Origin: Actinomycetota bacterium
GTDB taxonomy: Bacteria > Actinomycetota > Thermoleophilia > Solirubrobacterales > Solirubrobacteraceae
NCBI GenBank assembly: GCA_009699565.1
Contig: WLNX01000032.1
Coordinates: forward strand, 1-11,902
Direction of reading: 5' to 3'
Length of the DNA: 11,902 nucleotides
The translations under genes were made by a program, and so were the position numbers. This document shows, piece by piece, positions 6,753-11,900 of this stretch; the first letter of the stretch is position 1, and each line of letters starts with the position of its first letter. The notes beneath the pieces are model-generated. The model was not told the origin of the DNA. It was given only the letters and a program-made list of their open reading frames with translations, and searched no databases.

Positions 6753-7423
6753 CGCTCGACCTCGACCCGCATCGCGCGCGCCAAGGCGACGCCAAGCGGA
6801 TGCTGCTGACCGGCGAAAGCCACGATCAGCGGCCCTTCGAACGGCTCCCTGCTGACCAGCTGCAGCTGCTCCCCGGGCGCCAGCCCCAGGCCGCTCAGAT
6901 AGCGCAGCATCTCCGGGTCCGAGTCGGATACGCGCACGAACCTTCCTCGCTCACCGGGAGCGAGGTCGTCAAGCGGCACGCCGTTTCCTTCGTCAACGCG
7001 CAGATCGGCGGACGGGATCGGGTCGCCATGCGGGTCATGGGTGGGGTCGCCGAGCCGCTCGGCGATCAGCGCCTCGAACTCCTCGGAGATGTGGTGCTCC
7101 AGCACCTCGGCTTCATCGTGGACCCGATCCCACGGCACGCCCAGGTCGGCCAGCAGCAGCTCAAGCAGCCGGTGGTGGCGGATCACTTCCAGCGCAACGG
7201 CGCGGCCTGCCGCGGTCAGCTCAACGCCCTTGTAGGGCTCGTGTTCGGCAAGGCCGATCTCGCCAAGCTTGCGAACCATGCCGGAGGCCGATGCCGGGCT
7301 CACCCCGAGCCGCTCGGCCAGCGCGGTCGTGGTGACCGGGCCGTTCGTATGCCGCTGGAGGGCGTAGATCGCCTTCGCGTAATCCTCGACTGCAGCGCTG
7401 TGCCGTTCGGCCGTCCTCTCCAT
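6749..7423 (-). CDS. mntR: DtxR/MntR-family metal-dependent repressor with C-terminal FeoA-like domain
   Basis: A 224-aa three-domain regulator: winged helix (about residues 8-70), helical dimerisation domain (about 75-140) and an SH3/FeoA-like domain (about 150-222, D-L-A-P-G-E-R-G...L-G-L-A-P-G). It should bind DNA when loaded with metal and repress mntH. By alignment from memory, ligands match Bacillus MntR: Asp14 (MntR Asp8), His84 (His77), Glu106 (Glu99), Glu109 (Glu102), His110 (His103). Position 106 is Glu where iron-type DtxR/IdeR has Cys, arguing for Mn. MntR Glu11 is replaced by Lys17, and the FeoA-like domain is absent from Bacillus MntR, so this is an Mn-type site on a DtxR-type scaffold. 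I start at the ATG at 7423: it fits the family N-terminus and sits 7 bases after a CATAAT -10. The start at 7516 would overlap divergent ygfZ. Confidence 0.93.
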   Translation of the reverse strand: MERTAERHSAAVEDYAKAIYALQRHTNGPVTTTALAERLGVSPASASGMVRKLGEIGLAEHEPYKGVELTAAGRAVALEVIRHHRLLELLLADLGVPWDRVHDEAEVLEHHISEEFEALIAERLGDPTHDPHGDPIPSADLRVDEGNGVPLDDLAPGERGRFVRVSDSDPEMLRYLSGLGLAPGEQLQLVSREPFEGPLIVAFAGQQHPLGVALARAMRVEVER

Positions 7424-7430
7424 CCGGGAG

Positions 7431-7459
7431 ATTATGGCACGCCTAACTTTTGTTTTCCA
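7431..7459 (-). promoter_or_regulatory. Candidate mntR-mntH promoter
   Basis: On the minus strand TGGAAA (7459-7454) is followed after a 17-base spacer by CATAAT (7436-7431). The -35 matches the consensus at four of six positions, the -10 at five of six. The -10 ends 7 bases before the ATG at 7423, so transcription should begin at or next to the start codon and the mRNA would be leaderless; no Shine-Dalgarno is present, which agrees. Confidence 0.6.
7432..7446. promoter_or_regulatory. Candidate MntR operator over the mntR -10 element
   Basis: Read on the minus strand the element is TTAGGCGTGCCATAA, an imperfect inverted repeat (TTAGGC facing GCCATAA with one base out of register). It resembles the T-T-A-G-G...C-C-T-A-A style of DtxR/IdeR-family boxes and covers the mntR -10. 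Binding here would block mntR-mntH transcription, giving autorepression. The match is by eye and the symmetry is imperfect. Confidence 0.4.
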
Positions 7460-7472
7460 GCTAGATAACTCT

Positions 7473-7501
7473 TTCGCACCCGATCCTCCCGTCACTATCC
7501 T
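7473..7501 (+). promoter_or_regulatory. Candidate ygfZ promoter
   Basis: TTCGCA (7473-7478) and TATCCT (7496-7501) are separated by 17 bases. The -10 fits TANNNT and ends 8 bases before the GTG at 7510, so this mRNA also looks leaderless. It lies back to back with the mntR promoter in an 86-base divergent region. Confidence 0.5.
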
Positions 7502-7509
7502 CCGGGCCA

Positions 7510-8460
7510 GTGCCAACCGAGCTGCCCACAGATCAGGAGATTGCCGCCCTTCGCAGCGGCGCCGCGATCGTTGACCGCTCCGAGCGAGGCCGGCTCGCGC
7601 TAACCGGCCCCGACGCGCCCGCGGCCCTCAACGCGGTTGTCAGCAACGAGATCGAAGCCCTTGAGCCCGGACACGGCTGCTTTGCCGCCTGCTGCAGCTC
7701 AAAGGGGCGGATGTTCGGAGACCTGCGCGTTCTGCGCACTGAGGAAGAACTGCTGATCGATACCGAGCGCTGCTCGCTTCAGGCGATCTTTGACGCCGTG
7801 CGCCACGCGCTCGTCGGCTACGAAGCGGAGCTCCACAAGCGCACGCTGGAGAGCTGCCAGCTCTCGCTGCTCGGGCCACTCTCGCGAGAGATTGTCGGCG
7901 CCGGGTCGCTGGGGCCCGAGGAGTACGACAACTGCGGCGCGGAGATCGCCGGCCATCAGGTGCTGCTCGTGGCCACCGACCTCGGAGTGGACGTGGTTGC
8001 CGATGCCGACGCCGCCGACGCCGTGAAGGCAGCGCTGGTCGCAGCCGGCGCGACAGAGGCCGGAGAGCCGCTCGCCGAACTGGCGCGGATCGAAAGCGGG
8101 CGCCCGCGCTTTGGCGTCGACCTCGACGAAAGCGTGATCCCCCAAGAAGGCGGACTCAACGAGCGCGCCGTCAGCTTCACGAAAGGTTGCTACGTCGGCC
8201 AGGAGACAATCGCCCGGCTCCACTACCGCGGCCGGCCCAACCGTCGGCTCCGCTCGCTGAAGCTCTCGGGCGAGGCCGAGGCTGGCGCCTCGCTGAGCAA
8301 CGGCGAGCGCGAGGTCGGGACCCTGACAAGCGTTGCGATCTCTCCCGAACTCGGCCCGGTCGGCCTGGCGCTGGTTCGCCGGGAAGCGGAGGACGGAGAG
8401 CTGCTGAAGGTGGGCGACGGGCCGCTGACGGCAGAGGTATTGGCCGAAATTGGTGACTAA
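7510..8460 (+). CDS. ygfZ: YgfZ/GcvT-like folate-binding protein
   Basis: A 316-aa member of the YgfZ branch of the GcvT (glycine cleavage T-protein) superfamily. YgfZ binds tetrahydrofolate and supports synthesis or repair of Fe-S enzymes in the cytoplasm; it does not cleave glycine. The diagnostic motif K-G-C-Y-V-G-Q-E is present with its Cys at 227, and the N-terminus (I-V-D-R-S-E-R-G-R-L-A-L-T-G-P-D-A) is the usual YgfZ/GcvT opening. The C-terminal barrel (G-x-x-x-S-x-G-x-E-V-G-T-L-T-S) follows. The GTG start at 7510 fits the family N-terminus, and the -10 element eight bases upstream supports it. It is transcribed divergently from mntR. An Fe-S role would suit a genome with radical-SAM FbiC, but that link is inference. 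Some annotations would call this an aminomethyltransferase. Confidence 0.9.
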   Translation: MPTELPTDQEIAALRSGAAIVDRSERGRLALTGPDAPAALNAVVSNEIEALEPGHGCFAACCSSKGRMFGDLRVLRTEEELLIDTERCSLQAIFDAVRHALVGYEAELHKRTLESCQLSLLGPLSREIVGAGSLGPEEYDNCGAEIAGHQVLLVATDLGVDVVADADAADAVKAALVAAGATEAGEPLAELARIESGRPRFGVDLDESVIPQEGGLNERAVSFTKGCYVGQETIARLHYRGRPNRRLRSLKLSGEAEAGASLSNGEREVGTLTSVAISPELGPVGLALVRREAEDGELLKVGDGPLTAEVLAEIGD

Positions 8461-8496
8461 TTGACCGCTCCGGGGAAACCCCTCCGAAGGTCGGGG

Positions 8497-8502
8497 TACA
8501 GT
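8497..8502 (+). promoter_or_regulatory. -10-like TACAGT upstream of the 66-aa gene
   Basis: TACAGT fits TANNNT and would give a leader of about 22-24 bases ahead of the GTG at 8532, just enough to hold the strong ribosome binding site. No good -35 is seen at 17 bases (GGAAAC at 8474-8479). The preceding bases can form small hairpins (GGGG-AAA-CCCC at 8472-8482), which may instead belong to the end of the ygfZ transcript. Confidence 0.3.
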
Positions 8503-8513
8503 CGTCCGATCAC

Positions 8514-8523
8514 GAGGAGGAGG
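8514..8523 (+). promoter_or_regulatory. Strong Shine-Dalgarno for the 66-aa gene
   Basis: GAGGAGGAGG ends 8 bases before the GTG at 8532, good spacing. It is the strongest ribosome binding site in the window and decides that start: the ATG at 8524 directly abuts it and opens only a 5-codon frame, while the in-frame ATG at 8538 is 14 bases away. Confidence 0.75.
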
Positions 8524-8531
8524 ATGACGCC

Positions 8532-8732
8532 GTGCCGATGACAGCTCCAGATTCGAAGACCACAGTCGACCCGCGAGTTCAAGCCGCGTGGGAGAACTAC
8601 CGGGACGACCTTGTCGATCTCGCGGGCAGCGAATACACGAGGGCCGAGGCGCAGGCGTGGGAACGCCTTCAGGCCGAGCTCTTCACGCTGACCGACGAGG
8701 TCGCTGACGAGCACTCCAGCATCGGCCTCTAA
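8532..8732 (+). CDS. Small hypothetical protein, 66 aa
   Basis: I do not recognise this family. The protein is acidic and predicted mostly helical: after a disordered N-terminus (P-M-T-A-P-D-S-K-T-T-V-D-P) come two amphipathic stretches, R-V-Q-A-A-W-E-N-Y-R-D-D-L-V-D-L and Y-T-R-A-E-A-Q-A-W-E-R-L-Q-A-E-L, each with a W-E pair, suggesting a short helical hairpin. No membrane segment, signal or Cys is present. The unusually strong Shine-Dalgarno eight bases upstream and an in-frame stop shortly before the next gene support that it is real. It lies 71 bases after ygfZ and 55 before the lipoprotein gene. A small regulatory or structural partner is possible but nothing shows a function. Confidence 0.65.
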   Translation: MPMTAPDSKTTVDPRVQAAWENYRDDLVDLAGSEYTRAEAQAWERLQAELFTLTDEVADEHSSIGL

Positions 8733-8752
8733 GGCTCGGTTACAGTTCAACC

Positions 8753-8779
8753 GGCGCGCAGCGCGAACAGCGCAGCGCC
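8753..8779 (+). other. GC-rich hairpin before the lipoprotein gene
   Basis: GGCGC (8753-8757) pairs with GCGCC (8775-8779), and inside it GCGC (8761-8764) pairs with GCGC (8770-8773) around a GAACA loop. The structure starts 20 bases after the 66-aa stop and ends eight bases before the lipoprotein ATG. No T-run follows, so it is not a standard intrinsic terminator. It could attenuate, protect the upstream transcript's 3' end or hide the initiation region. A TACAGT -10-like element at 8741-8746 would place the hairpin in a 5' leader. Confidence 0.4.
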
Positions 8780-8787
8780 CTGAATCC

Positions 8788-9225
8788 ATGCTGAAGCCAA
8801 CCCGCATCGCAACCCTCGGCCTGATCTCGCTGCTGGCGCTGGCTGCGGCAGGCTGCGGCAGCCAAGAGCGCACAGCCAACCAGCTGCGCCCGCCGATGCC
8901 GATTCAGCTGAACGCGTCGCTGACGCCAAAGAAGATTTCGCTCTCCCCCAACCAGATTGGCGGCGGGCCGGTGGTGCTCCTGATCGCAAACCTCACCGGC
9001 ATCGATCAGGACGTCACATTCAGCGCCAACACCCCTTCCGCCGGAGCCGACTCGCAGCTCGACAGCCAGACCGTCAAAATCGCGGCGAACGACACCGCCT
9101 CGATGAAGGCCAACTTGTCCGACGGCAGCTACACGGTCGCGGTTGACGGCGACACGATTCCGCCGGCGATCCTTTCGGTCAGCGGCGAGCGCCCAAGCTC
9201 GCAAAATGACCTAATGCTTCCGTAG
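8788..9225 (+). CDS. Small secreted lipoprotein, beta-rich
   Basis: A 145-aa exported protein. Residues 1-22 form a lipoprotein signal peptide (Lys/Arg N-region, a hydrophobic core of Leu/Ile/Ala, then A-A-G-Cys23), so after processing Cys23 would be lipid-anchored outside the membrane. The -3 residue is Ala instead of the commoner Leu/Val. The mature part reads like a single beta-sandwich: alternating hydrophobic strands (V-V-L-L-I-A-N-L-T, D-V-T-F-S-A, T-V-K-I-A-A-N-D-T-A-S-M-K-A-N-L, G-S-Y-T-V-A-V-D), reminiscent of cupredoxin- or Ig-like domains, but the His/Cys/Met copper ligands are absent. The start ATG has no visible Shine-Dalgarno; the hairpin just upstream may matter. The last 15 bases overlap the convergent TMEM175-like gene. 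Function unknown. Confidence 0.85.
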   Translation: MLKPTRIATLGLISLLALAAAGCGSQERTANQLRPPMPIQLNASLTPKKISLSPNQIGGGPVVLLIANLTGIDQDVTFSANTPSAGADSQLDSQTVKIAANDTASMKANLSDGSYTVAVDGDTIPPAILSVSGERPSSQNDLMLP

Positions 9226-9852
9226 CCGACCGGTCCTCGGGATCCGGTGGATGTTCGCGCCGACGAACCAGCAGAGGTAGCCGGGCCAAAGGACGCCTGA
9301 CAGCAGCACGACCGGGATCGAGAGGATGAAAGCGGCGGCAACCGAGCCTCCGTCAATCCGCCTCTCCGCCTGCTCGGCGCGGCTCGGCATCTGGCGATAT
9401 AGATGGGCGCGACTCGCATGCTCGCCCAGCACGAAGGAGACCAGGATCGAGATTGCGATCGCTCCCGCGTAGAGAGCAAACGCGGCCGGGTTGGTGAAGT
9501 CACCCAAGACCTGGGTTGGGTAAGGAATGAAAGCGATTGTCGCCAGATAGGCAAGGTTGAAGACCTGAAAGCGGCCGTCAACGGCCTTCAGCGTCCCGCA
9601 GAACCTGTGATGGCGAATCCAGAAGCCGCCGATCACCGCGAAACTGATCAGATAGGAAGTGAGCTCATAGCCTCGATCCTTCAGCGAAGTCCACAGCTCG
9701 GCGCTGGAGGCGCTGTGGGGAATCTCCGGGACGCCGATGCTAAGCACCAGCAGCGTCAGCGCGAAGGCGAAGATTCCGTCGCTGAGCGAGATCGTTCGGT
9801 CCAGGTCGTAGGCGGTTGATCGCCTCTGGTTGTGTTCTTGCTCGGTCTCCAT
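9211..9852 (-). CDS. TMEM175-family putative potassium channel (DUF1211)
   Basis: A 213-aa membrane protein of the prokaryotic TMEM175 family, whose studied members are tetrameric K+-permeable channels with pores lined by the first helix. The signature of helix 1 is present: Asp18-Arg19...Leu23-Ser24-Asp25-Gly26-I-F-A-F-A-x-T-L-L (the family usually reads F-S-D-G; here Phe is Leu). The second landmark, F-W-I-R-H-H-R-F, and the N-L-A-Y-L-A-T-I-A-F-I-P-Y-P-T segment also match. About six hydrophobic segments are seen. The ATG at 9852 lies shortly before the family signature; the frame stays open upstream to 10152, but that extension has no family similarity and would run antisense into ccr. The gene is divergent from ccr, and its 3' end overlaps the convergent lipoprotein gene by 15 bases. 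Ion selectivity is inferred from family only. Confidence 0.87.
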   Translation of the reverse strand: METEQEHNQRRSTAYDLDRTISLSDGIFAFALTLLVLSIGVPEIPHSASSAELWTSLKDRGYELTSYLISFAVIGGFWIRHHRFCGTLKAVDGRFQVFNLAYLATIAFIPYPTQVLGDFTNPAAFALYAGAIAISILVSFVLGEHASRAHLYRQMPSRAEQAERRIDGGSVAAAFILSIPVVLLSGVLWPGYLCWFVGANIHRIPRTGRLRKH

Positions 9853-9918
9853 CGCCGCCAAGTATCGGCCCCGCTCCGGACCACTGCCCGCGGGAAGTCC
9901 CAAACGCCGCGCAGACCG

Positions 9919-9924
9919 TAATAT
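9919..9924 (+). promoter_or_regulatory. -10 element of the ccr-like gene
   Basis: TAATAT fits TANNNT well and ends 7 bases before the ATG at 9932, the same geometry as at mntR. This supports 9932 over the in-frame ATG at 9923, which lies inside the -10. No convincing -35 is seen at 17-18 bases. Confidence 0.5.
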
Positions 9925-9931
9925 GGCTGAC

Positions 9932-11197
9932 ATGTCCGTTGACCTCTCAGCAATCACAACCGTAAGCACCGAGCCCGGCGAGCTGCCGGAGAAGATGACC
10001 GCCTGGGTCATTCGCGAAGAGCGCGAAGGCCAGCCGATCGACGCCTTCCAGCTAGAGGAGGTAGATACACCCGAACCGGCGGCCTTCGAAGTGATCGTCC
10101 GCGTGATGGCTGCGGGCGTCAACTTCAACAACGTCTGGGCTGCCCTCGGCAAGCCTGTATCGGTCTTCCGCAGCGGCGATCACCCGGAGTTCGGCCACCA
10201 CATCGGCGGCTCCGACGCATCCGGCGTCGTCTGGAAGGTCGGCCCGGGAGTAACCCGCTGGCAGCCCGGCGATGAAGTCGTCGTCCACTGCAACCAGGCC
10301 TCCTATGAGGACGTCGAGGTTCACGGGCTTGACCCGATGGCAGCTCCGTCGCAGAAGATCTGGGGCTACGAGACGACCTGGGGCTCGTTCGCCCAGTTCA
10401 CGAAGGTCCAAGCGCAGCAGCTGCTGCCCAAGCCGGCCGCGCTCTCGTGGGAAGAGGCCGCCAGCTATGGACTCACATACTTCACCGCCTACCGCATGCT
10501 GCTGGACCGCGCCAAGCTGCAGTCCGGCCACCGCGTGCTGATCTGGGGCGCCGCCGGCGGCCTCGGCGTGTTCGCAACGCAGCTGGTCAAGGCGGCCGGC
10601 GGGCAGAGCGTCGGCGTCGTCTCTTCGGACGACAAGGGCGAGCTGATCAAGCAGCTCGGCGCCACCGACTACATCGACCGGCGCGAGTTCGCCGGAATGA
10701 TGCGGACCGGCGACGAGACTCCTGAGGAAGAGAAGGAGCGCTTCGCAGTAAGCCGCGCCTTCGCCAAGCGCGTCAAGGAGATCCTCGGCGACGCTCCCGA
10801 CATCGTCTTTGAGCACGTCGGCATGGCGACCTTCCCCACCTCGGTCTACACCGTCAAGCCTTTCGGCAAGGTAGTCATCTGCGGCGCCACCTCCGGCTAC
10901 ACGCTCGACTTCGACGTCCGTTACCTGTGGATGCGCCAGAAGGAGATCATCGGCTCACACTTCGCAAACGCGTGGGAGTGCACCAAGGCCAACCAGCTGA
11001 TCGACGACGGACTGATCAAGCCAGTCCTCTGGAAGACGATGGGCTTTGAGGACGTCGCCCAGGCGCATCAGCTGATGCACGAGAACAAGCACGCAGGCAA
11101 GATTGCCGTTCTCGTCGGGGCTGCAGAGGAGAATCAAGGTCGTAGCGGTGAAACCCCCGCCGAGCCGCCGGCAATTCGAGCAGAGGTAGGTGCCTGA
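9932..11197 (+). CDS. ccr: Crotonyl-CoA carboxylase/reductase-like MDR enzyme
   Basis: A 421-aa medium-chain dehydrogenase/reductase closely resembling crotonyl-CoA carboxylase/reductase, which reduces crotonyl-CoA with NADPH while fixing CO2 to give ethylmalonyl-CoA. Visible family segments are V-N-F-N-N-V-W (64-70), G-G-S-D-A-S-G-V-V, the W-G-Y-E-T motif (144-148), the nucleotide-binding I-W-G-A-A-G-G-L-G, V-G-V-V-S-S, D-I-V-F-E-H-V-G, and I-I-G-S-H-F-A-N with His343. Of the CO2-pocket residues known from the Kitasatospora enzyme (Asn81, Phe170, Glu171, His365), the Asn, Glu147 and His343 equivalents are kept, but Phe is Tyr146. The last 27 or so residues form a Pro/Glu-rich tail not typical of the family. 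The next gene starts on the last base of its stop. I am confident of the family; carboxylating versus plain enoyl reductase is open. Confidence 0.88.
   Translation: MSVDLSAITTVSTEPGELPEKMTAWVIREEREGQPIDAFQLEEVDTPEPAAFEVIVRVMAAGVNFNNVWAALGKPVSVFRSGDHPEFGHHIGGSDASGVVWKVGPGVTRWQPGDEVVVHCNQASYEDVEVHGLDPMAAPSQKIWGYETTWGSFAQFTKVQAQQLLPKPAALSWEEAASYGLTYFTAYRMLLDRAKLQSGHRVLIWGAAGGLGVFATQLVKAAGGQSVGVVSSDDKGELIKQLGATDYIDRREFAGMMRTGDETPEEEKERFAVSRAFAKRVKEILGDAPDIVFEHVGMATFPTSVYTVKPFGKVVICGATSGYTLDFDVRYLWMRQKEIIGSHFANAWECTKANQLIDDGLIKPVLWKTMGFEDVAQAHQLMHENKHAGKIAVLVGAAEENQGRSGETPAEPPAIRAEVGA
11184..11190 (+). promoter_or_regulatory. Shine-Dalgarno of the 129-aa gene inside ccr
   Basis: AGGTAGG lies within the final codons of ccr and ends six bases before the ATG at 11197, so the downstream gene can be initiated by ribosomes terminating on ccr. 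Confidence 0.6.
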
Positions 11198-11586
11198 TGG
11201 CAAGCGTTGTTGACATTCCCTGGTACGCAAACGGCTTCCGGGGCGACCGTCTCGAATCGGCCCTGGCCGACGTCACCCCAACTGCTCTGCGCTACGGCGC
11301 AACCGCTTGGGCCGTGCACCGCAGCCGCGACGACCGCTACAAGTTCCTCCAGATCGTCCACTTCGAAGAGAAGCTCGACTTCACGCGCTGGTGGGAGGGG
11401 CCCGAGATGGTCGAGTTCCGCGCAATCACCTCCGGCTGGTACCAGGTGCCTGTCTTCTACGCCTGGAACGACCTCGTCGGCGAAGGCCGCATCAACCCGA
11501 ATCCTCCGGACAACGGCGGCGAAGCTTCAGTTCCGCCGCCAGAGCCGCAGCCGGAGCCTTCGGAAGAGCCTGTCGTTCACGTCTAA
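11197..11586 (+). CDS. Unknown 129-aa protein, possibly dimeric alpha/beta barrel, coupled to ccr
   Basis: No specific family is recognised. The N-terminal 95 or so residues look like a small ferredoxin-like/dimeric alpha-beta barrel (antibiotic biosynthesis monooxygenase type): strand V-V-D-I-P-W-Y-A-N, helix D-R-L-E-S-A-L-A-D-V, strand A-T-A-W-A-V-H-R-S, strand Y-K-F-L-Q-I-V-H-F, then a Trp-rich helix (F-T-R-W-W-E-G-P-E-M) and strand W-Y-Q-V-P-V-F-Y-A-W. The remaining 35 residues are a disordered tail rich in Pro, Glu and Asn (P-P-P-E-P-Q-P-E-P-S-E-E-P). The ATG shares one base with the ccr stop and has a Shine-Dalgarno inside ccr, so the two proteins are made together and may act on the same substrate or complex. 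ccr also ends in a Pro/Glu-rich tail. The fold is an inference from pattern. Confidence 0.8.
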   Translation: MASVVDIPWYANGFRGDRLESALADVTPTALRYGATAWAVHRSRDDRYKFLQIVHFEEKLDFTRWWEGPEMVEFRAITSGWYQVPVFYAWNDLVGEGRINPNPPDNGGEASVPPPEPQPEPSEEPVVHV

Positions 11587-11598
11587 AGCGGGACCGAG

Positions 11599-11886
11599 CT
11601 AGCCCTGCTCGAGCGGAGCCATCGTCAGGCCCGCGTCGCGCAGCTGTTCCCAGTACAGCTCGGCCGCTTCCTGGTGGCCGCTCCACACGATCGCTAGCCC
11701 GCGGCTGTGGACTTCGTTGGCCAGCGCGTAGCCGCCGTCAAGGGTCACGCCCGGAATCGTCCGTGCCAGCGCAGCTGCGACGCCGTCGAAGGTGTTGTGG
11801 TCGTCGTTGCGCACGATCACGCGCCACTGGCCTCCCAGCCCTGAGCCGGGGCCCTGCGTCCGCGGCAATTCAATCGTCTGCGACAT
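11599..11886 (-). CDS. clpS: ClpS, ATP-dependent Clp protease adaptor
   Basis: A 95-aa ClpS adaptor, which delivers N-end-rule substrates to the ClpA/ClpC-ClpP protease. After a flexible N-terminal segment (about residues 1-19) comes the core W-R-V-I-V-R followed by Asn27-Asp28-Asp29, and later E-V-H with His60; these correspond to the N-degron-binding Asn34-Asp35-Asp36 and His66 of the Escherichia coli protein. The gatekeeper Met40 of E. coli is replaced by Phe33, and Thr38-Pro39 by Asn31-Thr32, which may narrow the choice of N-terminal residues. The length is normal. The ATG lies eight bases after a TANNNT -10 element. It is convergent with the 129-aa gene, with only 12 bases between stops. 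The ClpC and ClpP partners are not in the window. Confidence 0.93.
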   Translation of the reverse strand: MSQTIELPRTQGPGSGLGGQWRVIVRNDDHNTFDGVAAALARTIPGVTLDGGYALANEVHSRGLAIVWSGHQEAAELYWEQLRDAGLTMAPLEQG

Positions 11887-11894
11887 CGGAAAAA

Positions 11895-11900
11895 AGCCTA
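11895..11900 (-). promoter_or_regulatory. -10 element of clpS
   Basis: TAGGCT on the minus strand fits TANNNT and ends eight bases before the clpS ATG, with a T-run between. The -35 would lie outside the window, so only half the promoter can be judged. Confidence 0.4.

Noticed and set aside
6707..7468. Plus-strand frame (253 codons) opposite mntR
   Set aside because: Antisense to a clear DtxR-family gene; no motif of its own.
7424..7516. N-terminal extension of mntR to an upstream start at 7516
   Set aside because: It would overlap the ygfZ start, contain the promoter and operator, and add 31 residues unlike the family.
8472..8497. Small hairpins after ygfZ (GGGG/CCCC and ACCCC/GGGGT) as an intrinsic terminator
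   Set aside because: Stems of 4-5 pairs with no T-run; the two pairings compete for the same bases.
9830..9931. N-terminal extension of ccr to 9830 or 9923
   Set aside because: The extension runs antisense into the TMEM175-like start, is low complexity, and the -10 at 9919-9924 would lie inside it.
9853..10152. N-terminal extension of the TMEM175-like gene
   Set aside because: The extra 100 residues are polar, unlike the family, and antisense to the ccr start region; the family signature begins soon after the ATG at 9852.
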